From Burkholderia thailandensis E264 (GTDB lineage: Bacteria; Pseudomonadota; Gammaproteobacteria; Burkholderiales; Burkholderiaceae): a stretch of DNA of 64,000 nucleotides. Every line of letters begins with the position of its first letter. Position 1 is the first letter of the stretch. The DNA is taken from positions 2,294,001-2,358,000 of the forward strand of contig NC_007650.1 of NCBI RefSeq assembly GCF_000012365.1. Reading direction: 5' to 3'. A program made the translations under genes and the position numbers. Below, piece after piece: positions 25,944 through 35,783 of this stretch. The notes under the pieces are model-generated. The model ran no database searches, was not told the DNA's origin, and worked only from the letters and a program-made list of their open reading frames with translations.

Positions 25944-26578
25944 GAAACGGCGCGTTCCTGCTCGCCGCATGCGGGCTGCTCGACGGCCGCCGCGCGGTCA
26001 CGCACTGGCAATGCTGCGACGAGCTCGCGCGACGCCATCCGCAGGTGCGCGTCGAGCATGCGCCAATCTTCGTGCAGGACGGACCGATCTGGACATCGGC
26101 GGGCGTCACGGCCGGCATCGACCTGTGCCTGCGTCTCGTCTCCAACGACTGCGGCCACACGCTCGCACTCGCGCTCGCGCGCCATCTCGTCGTGTTCCTC
26201 GTGCGGCCGGGCAGCCAGGCGCAGTTCAGCGCGTCGATCGAGCTGCAAAGCGCGTCCGGGCGGTTCGCCGATCTCCACGCGTGGGTTCGGCGCCATCTGA
26301 GCGCCGATCTGTCGGTGCCGACGCTCGCCGCCCGCGTGAACATGAGCGAGCGCAGCTTCGTGCGCCATTACCGGAACGCGTTCGGCACGACGCCCGCGAA
26401 GGCAGTCGAGCGCATCCGGATCGAGACCGCGCGCAACCTGCTCGGCGAAACTGCGCTGCCCGTCAAGCAGATCGCGCTGCGCTGCGGATTCGGCAGCGTC
26501 GCGACGCTGCGCCGGAGCTTCGCGCGCGCGTTCGACACGTCGCTGCACGAATATCGCGAGCGGTTCCGCAATGCGTGA
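25925..26578 (+). pseudogene. 5'-truncated GlxA-type AraC family regulator
   Basis: The readable protein begins in the middle of the usual DJ-1-like sensor domain (VAAIGNGAFLLAACGLLDGRR, then THWQCCDELARR and WTSAGVTAGIDLCLRLV). It continues with a full AraC DNA-binding domain (MSERSFVRHYRNAFGTTPAKAVERIRIE, KQIALRCGFGSVATLRRSFARAF), ending at 26578. About 95-100 residues expected at the N-terminus are absent, and there is no convincing start or ribosome site. A GTG at 25931 would give 215 residues. The DNA-binding part may still be made, but the gene looks broken together with its divergent neighbour. Confidence 0.6.
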
Positions 26579-26825
26579 CGCGCGAGCCGGATCGCGCCGG
26601 CGTCGCACGGCTCGATCGGATGTCGAACCGATTCGCGACGGCCGCGACGGCGGGCGCCGGCCGTCGCGCCGCGCGCCGGCGGACACCGGCCCGCGTGCAA
26701 ACGATCCTCCGCACTGCGCGCTCGCCGCGATGGACAGCGCATCATGCTTAGGTTAGCGTAACGATCGATCCCGCCGCGGCGCGCATCGCGCGCGGCGGTC
26801 GGCTTTTCGCCTACACCGCTGTGTC
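26579..26825. other. Intergenic region before the FUSC gene
   Basis: About 250 bases without a gene. A GC-rich imperfect inverted repeat around 26773-26797, followed by TCGGCTTTT, could end transcription from the left. No promoter could be named with confidence. Confidence 0.3.
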
Positions 26826-27899
26826 ATGACGTCGACCTTACAATCCCGCCTGCCCGGCTTTGCCCGCAACGCATTGCGTCCGGTGCTCGATCCCTATCGC
26901 CGCTATCGGCACGCGAAGCTGATCCATGCGGCGCGCGTCGCGCTGAGCGTGCTCGCGTCGATCGCGCTGACCACCGGCCTGCGCGTTCCGCACGGCGAAT
27001 GGGCGACGATCACGGTGCTGATCGTGATCGGCGGGCTCCAGCATCACGGCAACATCCGCAAGAAGGCCGCCGAGCGCGCGCTCGGCACGCTGATCGGCGC
27101 GATCGCCGGCCTGTCGCTGATCCTGCTGCAAACCACCGTGCATCTGTCGCCGCTCACGTTTCTCGTGATGAGCGCCGCATGCGGCGTCTGCGCGTATCAC
27201 GCGATCGGCAAGGCCGGCTACATCGCGCTCCTGTCCGCGATCACGATGGTGATCGTCGCGGGCCACGGCGACAACGAGATCGCCGACGGCCTCTGGCGCG
27301 CGGTCAACGTGCTGGTCGGCATCGTGATCGCGCTCGCGTTCTCGTTCGCGCTGCCTCTGTACGCGACCTACTCGTGGCGCTACAGGCTCGCCGACGCGCT
27401 GCGCGGCTGCGCGGCCGTCCACGCGCGAATCGCGGGCGAGCGCTACGTGAGCGACAGCGAGCACCTGAAGGACATGGCGAAGCTCAACGCGCTGCTCGTG
27501 CAGCTCCGTTCGCTGATGCCTTCGGTTTCGAAAGAGATCTCCGTGTCGATGCCGCAGCTCGAGGCGATCCAGCGCGGCCTGCGCCTGTGCATGAGCTCGC
27601 TCGAAATCCTGTCGAGCCTGCAGCCCCGCGCCGACGACGAAGCCGGCAGGCGCTTCGTCCAGCTCCGGATGAAGGCGGACAACCGGCGGATTCAGGAGAT
27701 GCTCGTCGGCGCCGGGCGCGCGCTGAAGTTCGGCACGCTGAGCCGGCTCGGGCCGCTGCACGGGCCGGCGCTGCCAGCCGGCGAGCCGGCGCCGCCCACG
27801 CACTTGTCCGGCTATGTCTCGCTGACGGCGAAGCTCTCGCACGAAATCGAGCAGCTCAGGCAGCGGCTGCACGATACCGCGCCGCAATGGAATATCTGA
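26826..27899 (+). CDS. FUSC-family inner-membrane protein (aromatic acid exporter-like)
   Basis: A 357-residue protein. Residues about 30-185 hold five or six hydrophobic helices with the FUSC-type block VPHGEWATITVLIVIGGLQ followed by RKKAAERALGTLIGAIAGL. The rest is cytoplasmic and mostly helical. FUSC proteins include fusaric acid resistance pumps and aromatic carboxylic acid exporters (AaeB-like), and this single-module length matches the YccS/AaeB half-size group. Substrate unknown. It stands alone on the plus strand. Confidence 0.8.
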   Translation: MTSTLQSRLPGFARNALRPVLDPYRRYRHAKLIHAARVALSVLASIALTTGLRVPHGEWATITVLIVIGGLQHHGNIRKKAAERALGTLIGAIAGLSLILLQTTVHLSPLTFLVMSAACGVCAYHAIGKAGYIALLSAITMVIVAGHGDNEIADGLWRAVNVLVGIVIALAFSFALPLYATYSWRYRLADALRGCAAVHARIAGERYVSDSEHLKDMAKLNALLVQLRSLMPSVSKEISVSMPQLEAIQRGLRLCMSSLEILSSLQPRADDEAGRRFVQLRMKADNRRIQEMLVGAGRALKFGTLSRLGPLHGPALPAGEPAPPTHLSGYVSLTAKLSHEIEQLRQRLHDTAPQWNI

Positions 27900-27905
27900 G
27901 CGCGC

Positions 27906-27926
27906 CGTGCCGCCCCCCGCGGCACG
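27906..27926 (+). terminator. GC hairpin just after the FUSC gene
   Basis: Perfect eight-base arms (27906-27913 and 27919-27926) close a five-base C loop, six bases after the FUSC stop. There is no T-run, so it may act as an mRNA 3' stabiliser or a weak terminator. The rest of the gap to 28253 shows no supported gene. Confidence 0.3.
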
Positions 27927-28253
27927 CCCGCTACCGGAAACGCCGCATGCATCGTATCGGCGAACATGTCGAGGCAGCCGACGAATGCCGAATGCCCGCG
28001 CGTCGTTCTCGACGGAGCCGTCCGCGCATTCCGCGAGTAACGGCGACGCCTGCGCCCGTCAGCGCGAAAGCTGCGGCGGGATCGACTGACGGGCTGCGGC
28101 GCCCGCGACGGCATGCGATGAACGACGCTCGAAGAACGCATACTCGAACTGCTCGATCATGACCGCACGCCTTGCCCCGAACTCGACGAAGCTCGATAAA
28201 TTCAGCGCGGAGCCGAACCAGGCTACCGCGCCCCATCGACATCAGGAATGCTC

Positions 28254-28985
28254 ATGAGCGCCTCGCCGCCCGTCATCTTCGTCCACGGATTCATCGGCCG
28301 CGTCGGCACTCATGGCCGCGCGCCGCAGCGTATCGCGCCCGACCTGCTCGGTTACGGCGAGCATCGCGCCGCGCCGCCCGAATCGATCACGCTCGGCGCG
28401 CAAGTCGATCATCTGCGCGCATTCGTCGATACGCATTTCGGCGCGACGCCCGTCGACATGGTCGGGCACTCGGTCGGCGGCGCGATCGCCATGCTGTTCG
28501 CACATGCGCATCCGGCACGCGTTCGGCGCATCGTCAACATCGAAGGCAACTTCACGCTGGCCGACGCGTTTTGGTCGGCGTCGGTCGGCCGGATGAGCGA
28601 GACCGACGCGCAAGCGATGCTCGACGGCTTTCGCGCCGATCCGCTCGCATGGCTCGGCGGCGCGATCGATGTGCCCACGCCCACGATGCGGGAGACGGCG
28701 ATCCGCTGGCTCGATCATCAGCCCGCGTCGACGCTTCGCGCGATGGGGCGATCGGTCGTTGAAACGACCGGCGATGCCGGCTATCTCGCCGCGCTCGCGC
28801 AGGTGTTCGAACGCCATCCGGTGCATTTGATCGCAGGCGAACGCTCGCGCGCCGGGTGGAACGCGCCGGATTGGGCATTCGCGCAATGCGCGAGCCATCG
28901 CGTCGTCGACGGTTGCGGCCATCTGATGATGATCGAGCGGCCCGACGCATTCTCGACATTGATCGATCGGTGTCTCGCGCCCTGA
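28254..28985 (+). CDS. Alpha/beta-hydrolase
   Basis: A 243-residue alpha/beta-hydrolase-fold protein. It has the oxyanion-hole HGF at about residues 10-12, the nucleophile elbow GHSVGG near residue 70 and a catalytic His in GCGHLMMIERPDAF near the C-terminus; an acid residue is likely in the preceding loop. I take the ATG at 28254 because AGGA lies six bases before it; the in-frame ATG at 28248 touches that AGGA. The substrate is unknown; small esterase, lipase or C-C hydrolase activities are all possible. Confidence 0.82.
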   Translation: MSASPPVIFVHGFIGRVGTHGRAPQRIAPDLLGYGEHRAAPPESITLGAQVDHLRAFVDTHFGATPVDMVGHSVGGAIAMLFAHAHPARVRRIVNIEGNFTLADAFWSASVGRMSETDAQAMLDGFRADPLAWLGGAIDVPTPTMRETAIRWLDHQPASTLRAMGRSVVETTGDAGYLAALAQVFERHPVHLIAGERSRAGWNAPDWAFAQCASHRVVDGCGHLMMIERPDAFSTLIDRCLAP

Positions 28986-29171
28986 CGATCGCGAGGTGGC
29001 GCCACACGCCCCCCGGGAACACGTTGCGCGTCGCCGCGTAGATCGCGGTGACGGCGAGCGGACCGTCTGCGCCCGATCGCGTAGCAGCCGACTCCGCATG
29101 GCGAATGCGCTCGCCGCGCAGTTGCGAGACGCGCGCTCGCCGCGAGCCCGCGCGCGATCGCGCGCCGCTCG

Positions 29172-30407
29172 TCAGCTCCGGCCTCGCGACAGCCTGCGCT
29201 TGAGCGACGGCCCGCCCTCGCGCGACCGGCAGCACACCACGACGGCCGCGAACGCAGCGCTCGATGCCGCGGTGACGACGGCCATCGGCCGCGAGGAGCC
29301 GTCGGACAGCCCGCTCAGTATCCCGCCGCACGCGGCCGTCATCGCCATCTGAATGAAGAAGAACAACCCGGATGCGGTGCCCGCGATCTTCGCGAACGGC
29401 TGCAGCACCGCAAACTGACACGCCGGAATCGAGACGCCGACGGACACCATGACGAAGAACATCGGCAAAGCGATCGACCAGACGGATGGCGGTGCGGCGA
29501 ACGTCCAGATCCACAGCGCGGCCGCGCCGAACAGATTGACGACGGCGGCCGACGCGATGATCGCGTCGACTCCGAATCGGCTGCCGGCCCGGCGAAACAC
29601 GTTCGAACCGATCAGATAGCCGAGCACCGTGATTCCGAATATCGCCGCATAGACGGTGGCGGATACGCGAAGTGTCCGTTGAAACAGCGTCGACGATTCG
29701 GCGATGAACGGAAAATACGTGCAATAGACGAAGCCGATCGCGAGTGAGTAGCGAACGAACCGGCGATCGCGAAGCAGCGACGCGTAGCGCTTCAGCAGAC
29801 CCGCGTCGCGCTCGCTTTCCGTCGCGCGCACGCGCGTTTCCGGCAGGTAACGATGCACCATCAGCGCGGCCGCCGCCCCGCCGAACGCGAGCGCTCCGAA
29901 AACGCCGCGCCAGCCGAGCCACTGCGCGACGACTTGGCCGGCGAGCGGCGCGACGATGGGCGACAACGCCATGCCCGCCGATATCCGGCTGAGCATCGTC
30001 GCTTGCATCGCCATATCGAAGCGCTCCCGGACAACGACGCGGCCGATCACCGTGCCGCAGCAGCCGCCCAGCGCCTGGCAGACCCGCGCGGCGACGATGG
30101 CCGGAATGCTCGTCGCCATCGCGCACGCGACGGTCGCACCGAAATAGACGAGCATGCCGGCGAGCAGCACCGGCCTGCGCCCGTAACGGTCGGACAGCGG
30201 ACCGGATATCAGCATCGACAGCGCGTAGCCGGCCATGTACATCGTCAGCGTCAGCTGAATCTGCGCGTCGGTGCCGTGCAGCGCGTCCGCCATCGCGGGC
30301 AGCGACGGCAGATATGCGTCGATCGTCGCGCGCGGCAGGCAGACGACGAGCATCAGCAGGCATAGCCATCCCAACTCGGGCAACGTGTCTCCAACGGTCG
30401 TGTTCAT
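29172..30407 (-). CDS. MFS drug-resistance-type transporter (Bcr/CflA family)
   Basis: A 411-residue major-facilitator protein with twelve predicted helices. The loop 2-3 motif GPLSDRYGRRPVLLAG is at about residues 66-81, and the RVCQALGGCCGTVIGRVVVRE motif typical of the 12-helix drug/H+ antiporter group follows. I start it at the ATG at 30405-30407 (MNTTVGDTLPELGW). It is divergent from a MocR-type regulator with 105 bases between them, a common arrangement for a regulated exporter. Substrate not identifiable. Confidence 0.87.
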   Translation of the reverse strand: MNTTVGDTLPELGWLCLLMLVVCLPRATIDAYLPSLPAMADALHGTDAQIQLTLTMYMAGYALSMLISGPLSDRYGRRPVLLAGMLVYFGATVACAMATSIPAIVAARVCQALGGCCGTVIGRVVVRERFDMAMQATMLSRISAGMALSPIVAPLAGQVVAQWLGWRGVFGALAFGGAAAALMVHRYLPETRVRATESERDAGLLKRYASLLRDRRFVRYSLAIGFVYCTYFPFIAESSTLFQRTLRVSATVYAAIFGITVLGYLIGSNVFRRAGSRFGVDAIIASAAVVNLFGAAALWIWTFAAPPSVWSIALPMFFVMVSVGVSIPACQFAVLQPFAKIAGTASGLFFFIQMAMTAACGGILSGLSDGSSRPMAVVTAASSAAFAAVVVCCRSREGGPSLKRRLSRGRS

Positions 30408-30512
30408 TCGGGCAAGCTCCACGCGGCCCGGATCGAATGGCCGCAGGCCAGAATTTAAAGGCGATGTGGTATAAGCCGAAGAACCACTTGATCGAATTCC
30501 GAATAGACCACT

Positions 30513-32015
30513 ATGGCACGAGGGAAGACCGCGATCCCGCTCGACCTGCCGCGCCCGCCGGGCTTGTCCGGCCGCTCCGCGCAATCGAAGCAGGACTGCA
30601 TCGGCGACGCGCTTCGCGACGCGATCTTGCGCAAGCTGCTGCCGGGCGGCAGCCTGCTGCCTTCCACCCGCACGCTCGCCGCGCGATGGGGCGTCGCGCG
30701 CGGCACGGTCGAGGCGGCATTCGACCGCCTCTGCGCGGAAGGCTACATCGCCCGCATGCGCGGCTCGGGCACGCGCGTGAGCGCCGTCGTCCCCGACGAC
30801 TATCTGGCTTCGGCGCAACGCCCGGCGAAGCCCGCGTCCCGTCCGCGCGGCGAGCCGGCGGCCCACGTCGCGCGCAAGCGCGCGGCCGAGCCGGACGGTT
30901 TGGTCCGCGCCGGCGTGCCGTTCGTCGCGCGGCTGGCCGATCCCGCGCTGCTGCCGATGCGCACCTGGAAGCGGCACGTCTGCAAAGGTCTGTCCGACGC
31001 GACGCCGGCCGCGCTCTGCACCCTGTCGCCTCAGGGCGCCGAGCCGCTGCGCGCGCGGATCGCCGACTATCTCGGCCAATATCGCGGCATCGCGTGCAGT
31101 GCGGCCGACATCTTCATCACGACCGGCATCCGGCATTCGATCGATCTGATTGCCCGCACGATCGTCGGCGACGACAGCCGGATCGCGCTCGAGGAACCCG
31201 GCTATCGAGCCGCACGGCGGATTTTCGAGCTGGCCGGCGCCGAATCGATCGGCGTTCCGGTCGACCCGGAAGGCATCGACACGAACGCACTGAGCGCGCA
31301 TCGCCGTGTCGCGGCCGCGTACGTGACGCCCGCGCATCAAGCCCCGCTCGGCGTGACGATGTCGGTCTCGCGGCGCCTCGATCTGCTCGATTGGGCGTAT
31401 GCGCGGCACGCGTGGGTGATCGAGGACGACTACGACGGCGAATTCGGCTATCAGTCCGCACCGCTGCCGGCGCTGAAATCGCTCGACGTGCGCGATCGCG
31501 TGATCTACTGCGGCTCGTTCAACAAGACGCTTTTTTCGGGGATGCGCGTGGGCTTCATGGTCGCGCCGGCGGCGCTGCGCGCGTCGATATCGGCGCTCTC
31601 GCACGTTGCCGGGCGCTCGGTCGGCACGGTGGAGCAACTCGCGCTCGCAAGCTTCGTCGGCAGCGGCGATTTCGCGAAGCATCTGCGCACGAGCCGCCAC
31701 GCGTACCTGCAGCGCCGCGATGCGGTGCTCGAGCAGCTCCGCCGGCACGCCGACGGCCGGTACGCGATTTCCGGCGAGCACGCCGGATTTCATTTCGTGC
31801 TGTGGCTCGGACGCGGGATCGACGAACGCGCGTTCGTCGAGGAGGCGGCGAAGGCCGGCCTCGTGCTCGAGCCGCTGCGCGCGTTCTCGACGCGCACGGC
31901 GCTGCCCGCCGGCGTCGTCGTCGGCTATTCGGCGTTGAGCGTCGCGCAAGCGCGTTATGCGGGGAAAAAGCTCGGGCAGTTGCTCGCCGGCATGCGGCGC
32001 GGCGGCGCCGCGTGA
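30513..32015 (+). CDS. MocR/PdxR-family regulator (GntR helix-turn-helix fused to aminotransferase fold)
   Basis: A 500-residue regulator. Residues about 25-95 are a GntR winged helix (LRDAILRKLLPGGSLLPSTRTLAARWGVARGTVEAAFDRL). The rest is a type I aminotransferase domain with the PLP lysine in SFNKTLFSGMRVG and the preceding IEDDYDGEFGY motif. Such proteins bind PLP and an effector instead of catalysing transamination, and usually control the divergent gene. Here that is the MFS transporter, so control of that pump, and possibly its own gene, is the best guess. Confidence 0.88.
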   Translation: MARGKTAIPLDLPRPPGLSGRSAQSKQDCIGDALRDAILRKLLPGGSLLPSTRTLAARWGVARGTVEAAFDRLCAEGYIARMRGSGTRVSAVVPDDYLASAQRPAKPASRPRGEPAAHVARKRAAEPDGLVRAGVPFVARLADPALLPMRTWKRHVCKGLSDATPAALCTLSPQGAEPLRARIADYLGQYRGIACSAADIFITTGIRHSIDLIARTIVGDDSRIALEEPGYRAARRIFELAGAESIGVPVDPEGIDTNALSAHRRVAAAYVTPAHQAPLGVTMSVSRRLDLLDWAYARHAWVIEDDYDGEFGYQSAPLPALKSLDVRDRVIYCGSFNKTLFSGMRVGFMVAPAALRASISALSHVAGRSVGTVEQLALASFVGSGDFAKHLRTSRHAYLQRRDAVLEQLRRHADGRYAISGEHAGFHFVLWLGRGIDERAFVEEAAKAGLVLEPLRAFSTRTALPAGVVVGYSALSVAQARYAGKKLGQLLAGMRRGGAA

Positions 32016-32148
32016 CCGATCGGCCGCGCGGCGCTCGATGTTTCGGCACCCGATGTTTCGGCGATCGTTCGCCGCACATGTCGGACGGCGTCGCGTCCCG
32101 ACACTTCGCCGACCATCCTGCGCGGGACATCCGGCCGGCGCGCGCCGT

Positions 32149-33180
32149 TCACTCGGATCGCGACGCCGGATCGAGCGGCTCCACCGTCACGCCGACCGTC
32201 AGCACCTGATCGGCGCCGCCGCCGCGAATGACGCCGCGCAACGGCGTCACGTCCGCGTAATCGCGGCCGATCGACAGCATCACGTAATCGTCGCCGGGCG
32301 CGCGATCGTTGGTCGGATCGAGCTGCAGCCAGCCGCCGTCCTCGGGCCAGGCCGGATCGTAGACCTCGACCCACGCATGCGACGCGTCCGCGCCGATCAG
32401 GCGCGGCTGTCCCGGCGGCGGCTGCGTCAGCAGATAGCCGCTCACGTAGCGCGCGGCGAGCCCGAGCGAGCGCAGCGCGCCGATCATCACGTGAGCGAAG
32501 TCCTGGCACACGCCCTTGCGCAGCGCGAGCGCGTCGAGCGCGGTCGTGCCGACGTCGGTGCTGTTCGGCGCATACGCGAAATCCGCGTGAATGCGGCGCA
32601 TCAGCTCCCACGCGCCCTGCACGAGCGGCCGGCCCGGCGTGAAGCTCGGCGCCGCATAGGCGGCGAGATCCGGATGGCACGCGGCGTGCGGCGACGCGAA
32701 CGTGAATTCGCTCGCCGGATCGAACGGCCGTCCCGCGCGAAACGTCAGGCACTCGCGCACGGCTTCCCACGCGCTCGCGCTCCCGTCGCGCGGCGCGGCG
32801 ATCGCGGGCGGCGGCTCGCCGCGCTTGCCCGCCGACAGCGCAGGCGGCGTGATGCGCACGACGCTGCGGCTGCGCACGAACAGTTCTTCGTGCGGCTGGT
32901 TGAGCGCGAACGACGTGCGCTCGTTGCCGAACGAATCGGTATCGACAACCAGCCCTTCGGCGCGCGGATCGATTTCGAGCGAGAACTCGAGCACGCGCTG
33001 CCGCGGCGTCCCGAGCGGCCGCAAGCGCGCCTGATGCTGCGCGGACTCGACGCGCGCCGCGTAGCGATAGCGCGTGTCGTGCGTGACGCGCAGCAGCGCA
33101 CCGCGCGCCGGCTCCGCGCGCACGGCCGCCTTGCGCGTGCGTTCGCCCGCCCTCGGGTTCGCCGGCGAGCGCGTCGTCAT
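32149..33180 (-). CDS. Transglutaminase-like cysteine protease-fold protein with N-terminal beta domain
   Basis: A 343-residue protein. The N-terminal region (about 20-130) is the beta-rich domain common in this group (THDTRYRYAARVESAQHQARLRP). The transglutaminase-like core has a full catalytic set: Cys in KGVCQDFAHVMIGALRSLGL, His in ASHAWVEVYDP and Asp in LQLDPTND. It is cytoplasmic, with no signal peptide. Family members lie beside ATP-grasp and alpha-E proteins and are thought to cut or exchange amide bonds. The start at 33180 overlaps the stop of the upstream ATP-grasp/alpha-E gene (ATGA); an ATG two codons upstream, at 33186, is also possible. Confidence 0.88.
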   Translation of the reverse strand: MTTRSPANPRAGERTRKAAVRAEPARGALLRVTHDTRYRYAARVESAQHQARLRPLGTPRQRVLEFSLEIDPRAEGLVVDTDSFGNERTSFALNQPHEELFVRSRSVVRITPPALSAGKRGEPPPAIAAPRDGSASAWEAVRECLTFRAGRPFDPASEFTFASPHAACHPDLAAYAAPSFTPGRPLVQGAWELMRRIHADFAYAPNSTDVGTTALDALALRKGVCQDFAHVMIGALRSLGLAARYVSGYLLTQPPPGQPRLIGADASHAWVEVYDPAWPEDGGWLQLDPTNDRAPGDDYVMLSIGRDYADVTPLRGVIRGGGADQVLTVGVTVEPLDPASRSE

Positions 33181-35783
33181 CCCCATAGCGATCTGCCCGC
33201 GTCGCGCACGTGGCTGAAATAGCGCTCGCCAATCCGGTTCGACACATCCCACGCCGCCTTGCCGCACGCTTGCAGGCGCGCGAGCAGCGCCGCATGACGG
33301 CCGTCGCCGTCCGTCTCGCACAGCACGTGCAGCGGCCAGCCGGCGATGTCCGGAATCCCGTCGGCAAGTTCCGACAGCGCATAGCCTTCGCCGCGCTCGA
33401 CCTTCGACAGCCGGCCCCGCAGCGCCTGCGCGACCCACGCGAGCGAACGCGGATTGTCGGTATCGAGCACGACGAGCGACAGCAACGGCGCGACGTCGAA
33501 GCAGCGCTGGAAGCGCGAGCGGAACGTGATGCCGCTGTCGAACAGTTCGAGCACGAGCTCGAAACCCTCCTGCTTGTGGATCGCGCCGCCGTCGAACGCG
33601 TGGCCGAGCACGCCGCCCAGGAATTCAAGGCGATCGATCTGGCGGCCGATCGACAGCAGGCGCCAGCCGTCGTCGCGCGTCATGTTGTCGGTCTGCGCGC
33701 CGGTGATCGCCGACAGCAGCAGATTCAGCCGCTCGAGCCGCTGCAGCGCGTCGTTGCCGAGCTGCTCCTCGGGCTCGACGTCGTCGCCGCCTTCGTCGAA
33801 CAGTTGCGTCGCGTCGTCGATCAGCCGCCATTGCTCGCGCGACAGCCGCTCGCGTATCGCCGCCGCCGCGCCGCGCATCCCGAACAGGCACGACGCAATC
33901 CCCATCGAGCGATCCGCGCGCGGCGTGAGCGAGCGCGTGAGCGCCTGCTGGAACGCGCGCGGCGCATCGACGGCCGGCGGCGCATCGGCGGGCAACAGAC
34001 CGTTGTCGCGGCACAATGCGTCGAGCAAATGCAGATGGACAGGCGTCTCGACGTCGTCCTCGCCGCGCAGCCGTTCGAGCGCCGCACGCGCGAGCCGCGT
34101 CAGATTCGTCGCGCGCTCCGTGTAGCGGCCCAGCCAGAACAGGTTCTCGGCCGCGCGGCTCGCGATCGCGCGCGATCGTTCCTGCAAGTCGTCCGGGCCC
34201 AGATGCGTCTGCAACAGCGTCGTCGGATCGACCGCGCCCTCCGTCATCACCCATGTGTCGACGCTGCTGCCGCCGCGCGGCATCGGCGCGTTGAACAGTT
34301 CGTCGCGCGTGCCGACGCGCGCGAGGCCGCCCGGCAGCACGCGCCACGAGCGCGCGCCGTCCGCGAGCGCGAACACGCGCAGCAGCAGCGGCCGCGGCAC
34401 GATCCGCGCGCCGCCGTCGCCCATGCCCGCGCCGAGCGCCCATGTCGGCGCCTGCGACAGCGGCAGGTCCGCCTGGATCGTGTAGTGCGCGGGTTGCGCG
34501 GCGATCCGCGCGCGCCATTCGGCGAGCTGCTGCGGTGAAAGCCGCGCGCCGATCACCGGCTCGAACGCGCCGCCCGCCTGCACGCTCGCGGGAAACGTCG
34601 GCTTCACGATGCTGCGCGCGAGAAGCGGCAGCGCTTCGTCGCACGCCGCCTGCTCACCGCACCACCACGAAGGCACCGCGGGCAGCGACAACGTCTCGCC
34701 GAGCAGGCTCTGCGCGAGGCGCGGCAGGAAGCCGAGGATGCCGGGAGATTCGAGAAAGCCCGAGCCCGGCAGGTTCGCGAGCAGCACGTTGCCCGCGCGC
34801 ACCGCCTGCATCAGGCCCGGCACGCCGAGCAGCGAATCGGGGCGCAATTCGAGCGGGTCGAGCCATTCGTCGTCGACGCGCCGCAGGATTCCATGCACCG
34901 GTTCGAGTCCGCGCAGCGTCTTCAGATAGACGCGCTGGTCGCGCGCCGTCAGATCGCCGCCTTCGACGAGCGTGAGGCCCAGGTAGCGCGCGAGATACGC
35001 ATGCTCGAAATAGGCCGCCGCGTGCGGGCCCGGCGTCAGCAGCACGATGCGCGAGTTCTTCCGCTCGGGGCTCAGCGCCTGCATGCTCTGCAGCAACGCG
35101 CGATAGCTCGCGGCGAGCCGCTGCACGTGCAGGCCGCGAAACGCGCGCGGGAAGAGCCGCGACACGATCAGCCGATTCTCCAGAAGATAGCCGAGCCCCG
35201 ACGGGCCCTGCGCGTGCTGCGCCATCAGCCGCCACGCGCCGTCCGGCCCGCGCGCGAGATCGAACGCGACGACATGCAGCCACGTGCCGCCCGGCGCGCG
35301 GGCGCCGCACATCGGCCGAAGATAGCCGGGATGCCCGGTAACGAGCGCGGGCGGCAGCAGCCCGCGGCGCAGAATCGTCTGTTCTCCGTAAAGATCGGCG
35401 AGGATCGCGTTGAGCAGACGCACGCGCTGCAACACGCCGCGCTCGATCGCCGCCCAATCGTCGGGCGCGATGATGAGCGGCAGCAGGTCGAGCGACCACG
35501 GCCGCACCGCGCCGCCGCCCGCCGCGCGCTCGTGCGGATGATAGGCGAGCCCGTTCTCGCGCATCCGGCGCTGCAGCGCTTCGGCGCGACGGTCGAGATC
35601 GGCGAAGCCGACGCTGCCGAGCTGCGTGAAGAATGCGCGCCACGCGGGCGCAAGGCACGCGCTCGGCAGCGCGGCCGCGCCGCCGCGCAGTTCGTCGTAG
35701 CGGCCCGTGATCGCGGGCGCGGCGAGCGCCGCGCCGAGCTCGGCCGCGTCTTGCTGGGAACCCGTGTCGAATAGCGTCTGCAT
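33177..35783 (-). CDS. Fusion: circularly permuted ATP-grasp ligase plus alpha-E domain
   Basis: An 868-residue protein, read from the ATG at 35781-35783. Residues about 1-480 are the circularly permuted type 2 ATP-grasp domain (DUF404/DUF407): IRPWSLDLLPLIIAPDDWAAIERGVLQR-like start, RIVLLTPGPHAAAYFEHAYLARYLG, ARDQRVYLKTLRGLEPVHGILRRVDDEWLDPLELR. Residues about 520-868 are the helical alpha-E domain (SRAAENLFWLGRYTERAT at its start, ERYFSHVRDAGRSLWG at its end). ATP-grasp folds ligate amines to carboxylates using ATP; the alpha-E role is unknown. The same two domains occur as separate genes at 40602-43053. The neighbour downstream is translationally coupled. Confidence 0.88.
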   Translation of the reverse strand: MQTLFDTGSQQDAAELGAALAAPAITGRYDELRGGAAALPSACLAPAWRAFFTQLGSVGFADLDRRAEALQRRMRENGLAYHPHERAAGGGAVRPWSLDLLPLIIAPDDWAAIERGVLQRVRLLNAILADLYGEQTILRRGLLPPALVTGHPGYLRPMCGARAPGGTWLHVVAFDLARGPDGAWRLMAQHAQGPSGLGYLLENRLIVSRLFPRAFRGLHVQRLAASYRALLQSMQALSPERKNSRIVLLTPGPHAAAYFEHAYLARYLGLTLVEGGDLTARDQRVYLKTLRGLEPVHGILRRVDDEWLDPLELRPDSLLGVPGLMQAVRAGNVLLANLPGSGFLESPGILGFLPRLAQSLLGETLSLPAVPSWWCGEQAACDEALPLLARSIVKPTFPASVQAGGAFEPVIGARLSPQQLAEWRARIAAQPAHYTIQADLPLSQAPTWALGAGMGDGGARIVPRPLLLRVFALADGARSWRVLPGGLARVGTRDELFNAPMPRGGSSVDTWVMTEGAVDPTTLLQTHLGPDDLQERSRAIASRAAENLFWLGRYTERATNLTRLARAALERLRGEDDVETPVHLHLLDALCRDNGLLPADAPPAVDAPRAFQQALTRSLTPRADRSMGIASCLFGMRGAAAAIRERLSREQWRLIDDATQLFDEGGDDVEPEEQLGNDALQRLERLNLLLSAITGAQTDNMTRDDGWRLLSIGRQIDRLEFLGGVLGHAFDGGAIHKQEGFELVLELFDSGITFRSRFQRCFDVAPLLSLVVLDTDNPRSLAWVAQALRGRLSKVERGEGYALSELADGIPDIAGWPLHVLCETDGDGRHAALLARLQACGKAAWDVSNRIGERYFSHVRDAGRSLWG

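Noticed and set aside
29172..31949. Long reading that extends the MFS gene into the divergent regulator
   Set aside because: The extra part is antisense of the MocR-type regulator.
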